NCBI RefSeq assembly: GCF_040958095.1 | Contig: NC_091156.1 | Coordinates: forward strand, 17,348,628 to 17,412,627 | Direction: 5' to 3' | Origin: Procambarus clarkii | Lineage: Eukaryota > Arthropoda > Malacostraca > Decapoda > Cambaridae | DNA: 64,000 nt | Shown: piece by piece, positions 1 through 42,655 of the stretch | Numbering within the stretch: the stretch's first letter is position 1 | How the letters are laid out: the number at the start of each line of letters is the position of its first letter | Notes under the pieces: model-generated | The model's database searches: none | Seen by the model: only the letters and a program-made list of their open reading frames with translations | What the model was told of the DNA's origin: nothing | Translations under genes and position numbers: made by a program

Positions 1-20
1 ATACATTTGGGTACTCTCTC

Positions 21-176
21 GGCTCCCGTGCCAGGTAAATCCACTACTGGCTCACCATAGCCCGTGCTACTTGCCCCGCTCCTGTGCCAGGTAAGTTACG
101 GGCTCACCATAGCCCGTGCTACTTGCCCCGCTCCTGTGCCAGGTAAGTTACGGGCTCACCATAGCCCGTGCTACTT
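21..176. repeat. 52-bp tandem repeat, about three copies
   Basis: The phrase CTCACCATAGCCCGTGCTAC recurs at 51, 103 and 155, a 52-bp period. Each unit carries CCCGCTCCTGTGCCAGGTAAG. The right edge runs into the ATTCAGTTACTCGG / AACAACAACAAC end of a dispersed repeat also seen, usually reverse-oriented, at 6680-6755, 8590-8730 and 26165-26275. It lies just downstream of the last visible exon of the CCDC177-like gene. Confidence 0.85.
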
Positions 177-234
177 GGAACTTGTTCCGAGTAACTGAAT
201 CTATAACAACAACAACAACGGTACTCTCTCTTAC

Positions 235-31781
<31,547 letters not shown>

Positions 31782-31824
31782 GCTGCATTGTTCTCACACC
31801 TCTGGTAAGGTCAGAAAAGAGTGC

Positions 31825-32480
31825 GTGTACTCACCTAGTTATGCTTGCGGGGTTTGAGCTCTGGCTCTTTGGTCCCGCCTCGATCTCAACCGTCAATCAA
31901 CTGATGCATAGATTCCTGAGCCTACTGGGCTCTATCATATTTACATTTGAAACTGTATATGCCCGAAATTTTTGTTTGAAATTTAAACCGAAATGTTTAT
32001 GCCCGAAACGCTTTGCGTAATAGTGGCTTTAGGCATTGTATGTACTAGCCCTAACTATAAATCCATCACTCTTTGTAAAATCTCTTTTATGTATGTACCT
32101 TACCTAAATAAACATTTTGATTTTGATTTTGATTTTTATATGGAGTCAGCCTCCACCACATTACTGCCTAGTGCATTCCATTTACTAACTACTCTGACAC
32201 TATAAAGCTCTTTCTAATGTCTCTGTGGCTAATTTGGGTACTCAGCTTCCACCTGTGTCCCCTTGTGTGTGTACCACCCGTGTTAAATAATCCATCCTTG
32301 TCTACCCTGTCAATTTCCCTGAGAATTTTATATGTGGTGATCATGTCTCTCCGGGCTCGTTTGTCTTCCAGCGATGTGGGGTGCAGTTCCCTCAGCTTTT
32401 CCTCGTAACTCATGCCTCTTAGTTCTGGGACTAGCCTAGTGGCATACCTCTAAACTTTTTCCAGCTTCGTCTTGTGCTTG
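31825..32480. mobile_element. Nested LINE fragments, two families
   Basis: From 31825, antisense CR1/L2-type tail (GTACTCACCTAGTTATGCTT, GAGCTCTGGCTCTTTGGTCC). At about 31990-32135, plus-strand TGCCCGAAACGCTTTGCGTA..TACCTAAATAAAC with a (TTTTGA)n tail, the same 3' end as the LINE at 41737-41850. From 32140, antisense RT C-terminus again (minus frame RARRDMITTYKILREIDRVD at about 32290-32350). Confidence 0.75.
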
Positions 32481-32649
32481 ACAAGGTACGGGCTTCATGC
32501 TGGGGCCACATACTCCAGGATAAGGGGAGATGAGGGGAGTGTCAGTGGTGGTGAAGGGAAGATTAGGGGAGAATGTGAAGGTGGTGTGTGTGGGGGGGGG
32601 GGGAGGAGAGAAGGGAGGGAATTATCAGGGAAAAGTGCAAAGCCATTAG

Positions 32650-32805
32650 ACTGTATAGCACTGGGCAGGGATCAGGATAAGGATTCGGGATGGGACGGGG
32701 GGAAAGGAATGGTGCCCAACCACTTGGACGGTCGGGGATTGAACGCCGACCTGCATGAAGCGGGACCGTCGTTCTACCGTCCAGCCCAAGTGGTTGGTGA
32801 GGGAG
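32650..32805 (-). mobile_element. tRNA-derived SINE head (third family)
   Basis: On the minus strand: GGGCTGGACGGTAGAACGAC, then GGCGTTCAATCCCCGACCGT, a tRNA-like head with a recognisable B-box. CCAAGTGGTTGG appears on both sides in inverted orientation. Confidence 0.6.
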
Positions 32806-33376
32806 GAGAGAAAGAATGAGAGAAGCGGTAACAATCAGGTGTTGGCATTATTGTAAACACACATTATTTTAACAAAGGGTAGAGTCAATATAATGTTAAA
32901 CTATAATAGGTAAGGTGGCCTGGTTGCTTCTATAGTTCCTCTGAACCTACAGAAACATCTTTGTCAAATCCGCAGGTAAGGTAGTATTAACTACGTTGGA
33001 ATCGTTAGCATCCAAACGGCATTAATTTGTTTTTGTCGGGGACAGGCAGCCTGTGTATATACATATTTTAGGTATTGTCTGTATTGTGTTGCTGTTGTAA
33101 TCTTGGGTATACATAGTAATCTATGGCTAACCTAATTAATCTGTATTAAAGATTAAAGAGTATATATATTGTTAAGTTGCTAGCATTTCAGATGTTTCTG
33201 AATGTCATTTCTGGAACAAGTATATAAACAAGCCCATTTAATTTCATATTATTTTGAACTGAACGTGAAAATAGTTTTAATTCTAAACTAAACCTTATAT
33301 TCCATATATAATACGTATGTAGGTCTAATAATCAAATGCTGTACTTTGAGCAAACATAAGAGGAAACTGTGTGTAT
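32806..33376. other. Gap between start-codon exon and TA array, nothing recognised
   Basis: A/T-rich, with no coding frame of note. It would be first-intron sequence if the 5' exon near 33.75-33.88 kb is right. Confidence 0.5.
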
Positions 33377-33377
33377 G

Positions 33378-33475
<98 letters not shown>

Positions 33476-33480
33476 TATAA

Positions 33481-33562
<82 letters not shown>
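33377..33562. repeat. (TA)n microsatellite with AAATATAT interruptions
   Basis: About 185 bp of TA, interrupted at about 33471-33490 by three TAAATATA units. Confidence 0.98.
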
Positions 33563-33565
<3 letters not shown>

Positions 33566-33747
33566 ATTTCACGGCTTAGGTAATAAATAGTATTTTATTT
33601 ACCCTTGGCGCTAATTATAACGAAAATGTAAGCGAGCAAAATCATAGATTTAAAACCTTGTTTTGAAATTAATCTGTTTCTTGTCTACTGTTTTACATCA
33701 CCCTATATAGAGGGAGTGCACCAAAACAGAGCACGGACGGTACTCAC

Positions 33748-33880
33748 AGTGTTTTATGCGATTAAACCAGACATGAGAGCCATCGAGAGAGGCGCCGTCT
33801 ACAGTGCGTCTTGAAGATGATGGTGTTTTGCCTGGCGCGTCTTGGTAGCGTCCGTAGCAACGCCCTAGCAACCACCTGCC
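33748..33880 (-). promoter_or_regulatory. Possible 5' untranslated exon / promoter with RFX-type half-sites
   Basis: On the minus strand a GC-richer island runs to ATAAAACACT/GTGAGTACC, a strong donor at 33747. It contains GGTTGCTAGGGCGTTGCTAC (plus strand GTAGCAAC at 33854 and TAGCAAC at 33866), two direct half-sites of the kind bound by RFX factors. It lies about 2 kb upstream of the CCDC177-like start exon. There is no TATA box or initiator that I can assign. Confidence 0.4.
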
Positions 33881-33894
33881 GCCCCAGGCATGCG

Positions 33895-34330
33895 TGGTTC
33901 CACCAGCTGTGATTGTACTCGCCTGATTGTGCTTGTAAGAGTTGAGCTTCGGCTCTTTGATCCTGCCTCTCTCTATCATTCAACTTGTGTTCAGGTTTCT
34001 GAGCCTGGTTATTGGGTTCTATGATAATATTTGGTAGATATAAGTCAATAACGTGTATGAATATCCTGTATTTCCTGTCTCCCGACACAATGAATTATTA
34101 TTATTATGAATTATATATTTGAAACTGTGTATGAAAGAAACTGTGTATACGCTCCTTATTGCATTCCACTTTTTCACTACTCTGACACTGTTGACCTGAT
34201 CTACCCTGTCAATTCCCTTAAGAATTGTAAGGAAATCATGTCACCCCTCACTCTTGTGTCTTCCAGCGACATAAGGTTTAATTCCTATATTCGTCATTAT
34301 AGTTCATTCCTCTCAGTGTGCTGGGTTTAC
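33895..34330 (-). mobile_element. LINE 3' fragment, antisense tail and RT end
   Basis: TTGTACTCGCCTGATTGTGC, GAGCTTCGGCTCTTTGATCC and, at 34195-34280, antisense remains of the RT C-terminus (TACCCTGTCAATTCCCTTAA). Decayed. Confidence 0.6.
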
Positions 34331-34734
34331 TGTCTGTTGGAATGTCTCTGCTGAACTGTAGCAAGTATATTATGTCAGTAATATACTTGCTCCATATTCT
34401 CCTTAGCTTATATGCTGGTAATGAGATGGGTCTCTTAATTCTACTTGGTTGTTTGTGTTAGATTTAGCTACTATGAAGGAAATGTCCGTGTAGTGTGTGG
34501 TCTGGAGCGAGCAATGTGATCATTGCTGTCTTCTTATATGTGCTATCAATCTGCTGTATGGTGTCTATTAATCTTGTTTAAATTACCAATCAAGCTGTCA
34601 ATGTAATCAATCAGAGCTTTAATATACCAATGTGCTTTAATATACTTACTAATCTCTCTCATCTCATTTTTTTCTTGCAATGTATTTGTTATCATTTTAT
34701 TAATTCTGCTAGAATTTACCTACTTAAAATTATC

Positions 34735-34839
34735 TGTTAGATTAAGGACCTGCCCGAAACGCTGAGCGTACTAGTGGCTTTACAAGAGTGTAAATACTAT
34801 GCTATGTATTCTCACAAACCCAACGTACCTTCTTGTATA

Positions 34840-34922
<83 letters not shown>
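34735..34922 (+). mobile_element. SINE A 3' end with long (AAAT)n tail
   Basis: ATTAAGGACCTGCCCGAAAC, GCGTACTAGTGGCTTTACAA, then CCTTCTTGTATATAAATAAA extending about 85 bp as AAAT repeats. This is a 5'-truncated insertion. Confidence 0.85.
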
Positions 34923-34923
<1 letters not shown>

Positions 34924-35082
34924 AAAGTATAAGGTTTACTCGCTACAAACGAATACCGCGACCCATAATTCCACCGCAAATTCCCAAACGGACAAATGCA
35001 ATTCCTGGAAGAGGACAACGATCCTGATGGTGCCAAATTCCTGAGGTTGTTCTGTTCAGGTATAAAGCGTCGCCTTGCACAT

Positions 35083-35757
35083 TAAACTGCAACCTGGCGA
35101 CCAAGCGTCCTGTGGGCCATAAACTGCAACCTGGCGACCAAGCGTCCTGCGGGCCATAAACTGCAACCTGGCGACCAAGCGTCCTGCGGGCCATAAACTG
35201 CAACCTGGCGACCAAGCGTCCTGCGGGCCATAAACTGCAACCTGGCGACCAAGCGTCCTGCGGGCCATAAACTGCAACCTGGCGACCAAGCGTCCTGCGG
35301 GCCATAAACTGCAACCTGGCGACCAAGCGTCCTGCGGGCCATAAACTGCAACCTGGCGACCAAGCGTCCTGCGGGCCATAAACTGCAACCTGGCGACCAA
35401 GCGTCCTGCGGGCCATAAACTGCAACCTGGCGACCAAGCGTCCTGCGGGCCATAAACTGCAACCTGGCGACCAAGCGTCCTGCGGGCCATAAACTGCAAC
35501 CTGGCGACCAAGCGTCCTGCGGGCCATAAACTGCAACCTGGCGACCAAGCGTCCTGCGAGCCATAAACTGCAACCTGGCGACCAAGCGCCCTGCGGGCCA
35601 TAAACTGCAACCTGGCGACCAAGCGTCCTGCGGGCCATAAACTGCAACCTGGCGACCAAGCGTCCTGCGGGCCATAAACTGCAACCTGGCGACCAAGCGT
35701 CCTGCGGGCCATAAACTGCAACCTGGCGACCAAGCGTCCTGCGGGCCATAAACTGCC
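35083..35757. repeat. 37-bp satellite-like array, about 18 copies
   Basis: Unit ATAAACTGCAACCTGGCGAC plus CAAGCGTCCTGCGGGCC. Copies are almost identical; I see single-base variants only (GCGAGCC at about 35558, GCGCCC at 35588, TGTGGGCC in the leftmost copy). The open minus-strand frames of 241-285 residues come from a unit with no stop in any of three frames. Confidence 0.97.
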
Positions 35758-35758
35758 A

Positions 35759-35807
35759 GCGACCATGAAGACCCCAGCCATCCACAGCTGGGGGCTTCAT
35801 GGTCGCC
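35759..35807. repeat. 20-bp-arm hairpin at satellite edge
   Basis: GCGACCATGAAGACCCCAGC, 8-9 loop bases, GCTGGGGGCTTCATGGTCGC. One mismatch. It borders the 37-bp array directly. Confidence 0.9.
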
Positions 35808-35930
35808 AGCCATCTCCACTATCAGCTATTGGTACTGGTAATGGGTCCAAATGAGCCTCCACTTACGGACTGTTCATGCCCATGCCACCTTTTAGGTGGC
35901 TTAATCTTTATTAATCAATCAATCATCATC
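35808..35930 (+). mobile_element. Short repeat, partial copy
   Basis: ATCAGCTATTGGTACTGGTA, GACTGTTCATGCCCATGCCA, CTTTTAGGTGGCTTAATC, ending in AATCAATCAATCATC. It lacks the first 60 bp of the family. Confidence 0.75.
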
Positions 35931-35934
35931 AGGG

Positions 35935-36172
35935 AGCCGGTCGGCCGAGTGGACAGCACACTGGACTTGTAATCCTGTGGTCCCAGGTTCGATCCCGGGC
36001 GCCGGCGAGAAACAATGGGCAGAGTTTCTTTCACCCTATGCCCCTGTTACCTAGCAGTAAAATAGGTACCTGGGTGTCACGGGCTGCTTCCTGGGGAGTG
36101 GAGGCCTGGTCGAGGACCGGGCCGCGGGGACACTAAAGCCCCGATATCATCTCAAGATAACCTCAAGATAAC
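35935..36172 (+). mobile_element. tRNA-derived SINE, family B, complete
   Basis: GGAGCCGGTCGGCCGAGTGG (A-box) and CCAGGTTCGATCCCGGGCGC (B-box), then the body with TTTCACCCTATGCCCCTGTT and the end ATCATCTCAAGATAACCTCA. The head has tRNA-Ser/Leu-like features, but the anticodon arm is not that of a functional tRNA gene. Confidence 0.88.
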
Positions 36173-36189
36173 ATTGTGATTTAGACATC

Positions 36190-39100
36190 ACAAAAACAAT
36201 GGTTGCCAACGCCCAGTGAGGTGTGGAGTCTACAGCCACGACACGAAAATATGTCTGGATAAACACAAGGCTAACCAGCCCGTTCAAGCTAACTGCCCAA
36301 TTGCTCCAGGGCACACCACGCCTGGAGCTTAAGATGCCCCGAAAGGCTTAATTAATTAAAAGGATCCAAACGAACCCCCACTCCGACAGCAGAGCAGAAG
36401 TTCCAACTAAAATATATACCAGCTCCCCTGCCCACAAAAACAGTATGGAGCTTACCAAGACCAAAGCAGGTAAAGGGGCACATATGGCCCTCCACCATTG
36501 GCCATGGTGGAGAGTGAGAAGGCCTCCATCCAGGACAGAGGGATAGATGGGGGGCCACAAGAAAATAGTTTAACGTATTCGCTCGCCCATTGCATCCAGT
36601 AAGCATATTGGGGGCAATGAAGGCAAGAGTGTCCGAGTTTCCACTGATGAATAAACAGGCCCCAAACTATCACAGCAGTAAGTGCTCCCAGGACACCCTC
36701 TGGCCAATGCTTAATTAAGGCCTTGGTCACAGAATTGGTCGAAAGTTTGCTGTCGAAACATGGTATCAAGCAAACCACAGAGACTCGAAAGACAATTGAG
36801 GACAAGCTCAAGAAATTCGAAAAACAATATCCTCACCTTCAATAATGCAGGGAAGGAAACACTCTCCTAAAAAACAGGTAGAGTCCAATAATTCTGAAAG
36901 GGACCTTGATGAGACAGTTTCAAGTACACCAAGAGTCTCACCTTCAATTTCAACTTCCATAGCGAGTTCATCTGACTCCATGGATACCACGGTAATATCA
37001 ACAAATTTCAACAATCTAGAGGACTAAAGCTCCTGTAATGGAATGCGCAAGAGCTACGCACAAAATTCCAAATTTTGCAATGCATAGCAGCAACCAAAGG
37101 CATGGAATCCTGCTACAACAGGAGAGCTTGCTTCGAAACGATATAATGGACGGATTAGAAGCTAAAGTCTCAGGCTATCGAGGCTCCTTCCTTCCATGGG
37201 TCAACGGGCAATCCAGGGAATGTGCCATCTATGTGAAATGTGACCTGATCTCGAAGCTCATAACCAGCCCACCCGGTTGTGGGCTGGGAATAACGGTGAT
37301 GGGAGTATCCATTTTGTTAAGACACGACAAACTTGAAGTGTTTAATGTTTACGGGTCTCCACGTGCTGAAATGGATCTCTCAGTGTTATTTGGACATGTG
37401 ACCACCACAAACACAATCATTTGTGGTGATTTCAATGCCCATCACCGTTTGGCACACAACAAATGAGGCCGGTACTCACATAGCACATCTACTAGACCAA
37501 CTACCAGAAATTCAAATCCTAAACAAGAATGAACCCACCCACATCCAAGGAGGTAGATTATACCTTACCTTCATATCAGCCTCCCCCAGAGATGCAGCAA
37601 CATGGTCAGTTGAGCCCACACGCACAAGCGACCACTATGGGGTTCAAATTGATCTAAAGTTGGATCTACCCACCCCACCTCCACCAGAACCCTGGAACTT
37701 CGATCTAACAAAATGGGACCACTTTCAAAACCTCATCTCAGAGTGGCATTAAAACTATATTGTTCCCGAAGACATTAATCAGGTAGAACAAGATTTTTTT
37801 CAAATCAATTCAAAGAGCAACAAGCTGAAAAACAGTCCACTAGACACCACAAAGATCACTGGTACTATTGAGAACGTGTCAGAGAACTCAGTCATAGACT
37901 CAACAGAACAAGGAAGCTATAAAAAACGCAGCCAAGTGACCGCAACAGGACCTTACTTTATGCGGCCAAGGAACATGTACATCAAGAGACCAGGATAATC
38001 AAAGAATAACAGTGTCTGGAATGGTGTTCACATCTGAATGAGCACACCTCTCTTGGAGAGATGTAGCAGCACATCCACAGGGGCCAAATGAAATAAAACA
38101 CCAAAAGCCCCCCACACATCCTCACTTGGTCCGGGAGACATCTCCTGTCACGCAGGGTGCAGTCGCGCCTCCACAGATCTCCAGTATCAGCTCTTGATAC
38201 TGGTAATGGCTCAAAAGGGCCACCACTTACGAGCTATTCATGCCCGTGCCACCTTTTGGGTGGCCTCATCTTCATCTTAACACATTCACAAGGGAGACAT
38301 CTCCCGTCACGCAGGGTGCATTCGCACCTCCACAGATCTCCAGTATCAGCTCTTGATACTGGTAATGGCTCAAAAGGGCCACCACTTACGGGCTATTCAT
38401 GCCCGTGCCACCTTTTTGGGTGGCTTCATCTTCATCAATCATCATCATCGTGTTTGACAGAACACCATTTGGTCCGGGAGACATCTCCCGTCACGCAGGG
38501 TGCAGTTGCGCCTCCACAGATCTCTAGTATCATCTTTTGATACTGGTAATGGCTCGAAAGGGCCACCACTTACGGGCTATTCATGCCCGTGCCACCTCTT
38601 GGGTGGCTTAATCTTCATCAATCAATCAATCCACACATCCTCAACAGGAAGCCGAAGTACTGGCATCCAAATATGCAGAAAGATCAGCTTCCACCAGATG
38701 TACTAGCAGTGCAGAAATGATTAGAGGAAGAAAGGTGGCACAGAATCCTAACAGCATGTGCGGAAGCCTCTGACACTAATACCCCTTTCCACACTGAGTG
38801 GAAAATGCCTAAACTGCACAAGGATATGTATGTCTATAGAAAAGGGGTTGGCATAGTGGACTGTATTACAACTCTGTTAGCCCACCTAATTGACAGACCA
38901 GGAATACTGATATTCCTGGACCTCGAGAAAGCCTTTGTACTGGCTAGCGCCCCGGCTATTCTCTGCTGCCTCATCGACAAAGAAGTCAAAGGCAACCTGC
39001 TCTCCAAGATCAAAAATTGTCTCATAAACAGAGAAGTAAGAGTGAAACTTCATGGCACAGTCTCTGAATACAAAAGATGTGAAAATGGCACACCACAAGG

Positions 39101-39535
39101 AGGCATTCTCAGCCCAATTCTATTCAACTGTTTAATGGAAAGAATAATGCGGACGACTTTGTCATCATCATAAAAGGAAGGGATGCAGCACGCCTTGCAC
39201 CCAAATGCTTAGATTGCATCAGTGAAGAGGCAAAGCAGATTGGTATCAAACTCAACCCCACCAAGACAAATGCCATACCCATAAAAACAGTAAAGCCCAA
39301 CAACCAACTCAAAGTACAGGGTCAACTAATTGAATGAGTGGACACTTATCAGTATCTAGGAATAATCCTGGACACACAAACTTTAATGCTGGGGTCACTT
39401 ACTTGGGAGAGAGAACTGCAGCCAGGACGGCAATCCTCAGGTCGCTTTAACATTCCTCTCTGGAGGAGCCAATCTGAAAGTTCTTCGCACCTATTATGTA
39501 CAGGCAGTCAGATCAGTACGTGTAGCGAGTAAACC
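36190..39535 (+). pseudogene. Long decayed LINE: ORF1 remnant, endonuclease, RT
   Basis: This is the fullest copy of the family at 900 and 3690. ORF1 remnants lie at 36200-37027 (ending KKQVESNNSERDLDETVSST). The APE endonuclease is at about 37040-37755, including ICGDFNAHHRLAH (catalytic GDFN) at 37420 and TRTSDHYGVQIDL (SDH) at 37625. RT: IVDCITTLLAHLIDRPGILI, FLDLEKAF and GTPQGGILSPILFNCLMERI (38850-39150), then a small deletion removes the Y of YADD, DDFVIII follows and YQYLGIILDT is at 39350. Several stops. Interrupted at 38130-38630 by short repeats. RNase H is missing at the 3' end. Confidence 0.85.
38130..38630 (+). mobile_element. Three short-repeat copies nested in a LINE
   Basis: Copies at 38137-38274, 38297-38430 and 38477-38625, each GACATCTCCCGTCACGCAGG..CCAGTATCA..TGATACTGG..GGGCTATTCATGCCCGTGCC..GGTGGCTTCATCTTCATC. 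The left flank GGTCCGGGA and the right flank AATCAATCAATC recur at 39787-39945. Confidence 0.85.
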
Positions 39536-39689
39536 TTATACTCGCTCCAATTTCTCATTACCTTAATGACAAACAAATTAGCACTAATTATGACTACTCA
39601 AATCCTTTCCCTAATTACAAGTAACACTCTTTCCATCCTGTTAGAGAAAGCTGAGGTGTAGTCACCAAATATAAGCAAGCGATATGCGA

Positions 39690-39945
39690 ATAGCCAACTT
39701 CCGGGCTATTCATGCCCGTGCCACCTCTTGGGTGGCTTAATCTTTATCAATCAAACAGCCAACAGTACATCACCTGGTCACCACTTGGTCCGGGAGACAT
39801 CTCCCATCACGCAGGGTGCAGTCTCGCCTCCACAGATCTCCAGTATCAGCTCTTGATACTGGTAATGGCTCAAAAGGGCCACCACTTACAGGCTATTCAT
39901 GCCCGTGCCACCTCTTGGGTGGCTTAATCTTCATCAATCAATCCA
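39690..39945 (+). mobile_element. Short repeat, one 3' fragment and one full copy
   Basis: Fragment at about 39700-39755 (GGGCTATTCATGCCCGTGCC) and a full copy at 39796-39945 ending TTCATCAATCAATCCAG. The next element starts directly in this tail. Confidence 0.8.
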
Positions 39946-41852
39946 GTACTGACATTAAGGACTATCTTACAGGTAACTATCCACAGTCTCTGTACCTAAA
40001 GCCTATTAATTCCACTGACGTCAATGAGATAATCCTTTCCCTTAAAACCAAGTCTGGTGCCCTTGAGGAGATACCAACTTTAATCTACAAAAAAGCCTCC
40101 AGATCTTTAGCCCCTGCTATTGCTTTGCTCTTCAACAAGTCACTTGAACTCCAAACCTTTCCAGATATTCTAAAAAAGCGAGAGTAACGCCTGTCCACAA
40201 ATGTGGTGATCTCACAGATGTTAACAACTACAGACCTATATCAATCCTGCCAAACTTGTCAAAATTTTTTGAAAAACTAATCTATAAGCAGCTTTACTCA
40301 TATCTAGCCAAACTCAATATACTTAGCCCTTGCCAATATGGCTTCAGGCCCAAAAAAAGCACTAACGATGCACTTATTAGTATGCTTAACTCGATTCATA
40401 CAGCTCTTGATCAAAATGAGTTCCCTGTTGGGTTATTTGTGGACCTGCGTAAAGCTTTCGATACTGTCAACCACCAAAACCTTCTTCTTAAATTACATCA
40501 TTATGGTGTCAGAGGACACTCCCTACAATACCTCAAATCCTACCTTACTGACAGGCTCCAATGTGTTTCTGTGAATAATACAATTTCTCCCACACTACCC
40601 ATCAACATTGGTGTTCCCCAGGGCAGCATACTTGGCCCTCTCCTCTTTCTCATCTACATTAATGACCTTCCAAATGCCTCCCAACACCTCAAACCAATTC
40701 TATTTGCTGATGACACAACCTTCATTTACTCCAGTCCTGATCCCCTTGCTCTAAATGCCACAGTAAATACTGAGCTTAATAAAGTCCATCTGTGGCTAAC
40801 TGCCAACAAACTCACCCTTAACATTGACAAAACTTTCTATATTCTGTTTGGCAATAAATCCTCTAATCAAATAAATATCAAAATAAACAATACCCAAATT
40901 TGTAACAAATTAGATGGCAAATTCCTTGGCATTCTCATTGACCACAAGCTGAATTTCCAGGGACACATTCTAAACATATCAAAAAAAGTTTCAAAAACTG
41001 TGGGCATTCTTTCTAAGATCAGATATTATGTACCACGCCCTGCCCTGGTGACTCTCTATTACTCCCTTATCTATCCATATCTCAACTATGGTATTTGTGC
41101 TTGGGGCTCTACTACCCAAAATCACTTACGTCCTCTAATTACTCAACACAAAGCTGCTATTAGGACAATATCCAATTCTGGCCCCAGACATCACTCGGTA
41201 CCCTTACTCAAATCTCTGAATATGTTAGACATTAAGTCACTGCACATTCTCTCATGTGTATTATACATATATAAAACGCTAAACTATAATGCCAATCCTG
41301 ATCTCAAAAGCTTCATAGAAGGTTGTAACAGAACCCATGAGCACCACACCAGAAATAAATACAGTTTTGATATTCCTAGAGTACGACTAAATCAAACCAG
41401 AAATGCTCTACAAATCAAGGGGCCCAGAATGTGGAATGACCTTCCCAACCATGTTAAAGACTGTACCTCTCTCAACCAGTTTAAGTTAAAAACGAAGCTA
41501 TACCTAATAAATTCCATGTAACCCACCTTACCCCCCTGTTGTCAACCCATGTATATTTTTTGTTTTTTTGTTTTTCAAATCAACGCTGTTTGAATGTAAT
41601 TTTCTGTAATAATTTGTAATTGTATTTGTGCTGCTTTTTCAACAATGTTCCCCCCTCTTTTACCTCTATTTTTTATATGTACTCATCACATCTTTTCTTT
41701 TTACCCATTAGTTTTAAGCTGTAGTCATTAATGTTTTTCCTGCCCGAAACGCTTTGCGTAATAGTGGCTTTAGGCATTGTATGTACTAGCTCTATCTATA
41801 AAGCCAACAAACTTTGTAAATCTCTTTATGTATGTACCTTACCTAAATAAAG

Positions 41853-41905
<53 letters not shown>
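39946..41905 (+). mobile_element. Jockey/CR1-type LINE, 5'-truncated, RT nearly intact
   Basis: The pol frame enters at 39946 (YLTGNYPQSLYLKPINSTDV) and is broken by a single-base deletion in an A run near 40178. It then runs uninterrupted from 40256 to 41521 (421 residues): RPKKSTNDALISMLNSIH, LFVDLRKAFDTVNHQNLLLK, GVPQGSILGPLLFLIYINDL and FADDT (40707), then the thumb (WGSTTQNHLRPLITQHKAAI). The 3' UTR carries CTGCCCGAAACGCTTTGCGT at 41740 and ends TACCTAAATAAAGATT(ATT)n. The low decay marks it as the youngest LINE here. Confidence 0.93.
41848..41904. repeat. (ATT)n LINE tail
   Basis: About 57 bp of ATT repeats directly after the LINE 3' UTR; probably a tail expanded after insertion. Confidence 0.95.
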
Positions 41906-41906
<1 letters not shown>

Positions 41907-42655
41907 TGTGCATCCTCATCATGGAAAGCTTCATTTTAATTTGGACTACAATTCCATATATCTGCCCCTGGAGAAAGTGAATTTTGGTTACGAATTTTCA
42001 ATACTTCTGGCCACTAACAGACAAAACAATTTTATAACCCAGGAAAAGTTTCAAAATATTCAAGAAAGATGCCATAATGTTTTAGTGAAGGCTTGCAAAA
42101 AAGCTTCTTTCTTGTATTCCTAGTAATGCTGAAACTTTCAAAAAGGTGAAAAATCTGTCACCTAGCATATGCTTTAGCCACACATGGCCACCATTTTCAG
42201 AACTTCCATTAGTACTAGCTGACCATTCTAAGCTTAGTGAAACAAAGTCTGTGGTGCCTACTGTTAACCATTGACTAGTCCAACATTTGTGAGAGACAAA
42301 TTCCAACATCTGGATCATCATTTTGGACCAAGACAATAACTGTCAAGAACGCTTCTGGTGATCCCATACTGATTGACCTCGCTGAGTTTGCATTGAAAAT
42401 ATACATCTTACCAATCAGTAAATGCCCTAGTTGAACGGGTATTTTTGACAGTAACATCTGTGAAAACTAAACTGAGAAATTGAATAGGGATTGAGCTTTT
42501 AACATCAATCTTGAGAATCAAAGCATATCTTGAAGAAAACAAAACTTGTTGCTCATCATTTGAACCACCCATGTCAATGCTTAAATATGAGTCTGCAATA
42601 TACAAGAACAAGGTTGTGGATGTAGATGAAGATCTTGATAATCTTCAACTGTGAA
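41906..42655 (+). pseudogene. Decayed hAT-type transposase-like sequence (C-terminal part)
   Basis: Frames switch, but fragments read NFITQEKFQNIQERCHN, LVKACK (42030-42100), LVLADHSKLSETKS (42210) and, near 42400-42660, a run ending in KTKL..RIKAYLEENKTCC..EPPMSMLKYESA. Position and residue pattern recall the hAT C-terminal dimerisation region seen in ZMYM/BED-type derived proteins. No complete frame, terminal repeats or target duplication are visible. Confidence 0.5.

Noticed and set aside
34943-35819. Overlapping 241-285-residue open frames with a repeating WPAGRLVARLQFMARRTLGR motif
   Set aside because: A 37-bp unit without stops keeps all three minus frames open; the frame cycles through each in turn, so this is a satellite and not a protein.
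35935-36010. Possible tRNA-Ser/Leu gene
   Set aside because: It is the head of SINE B, which occurs five times with the same downstream body and tail.
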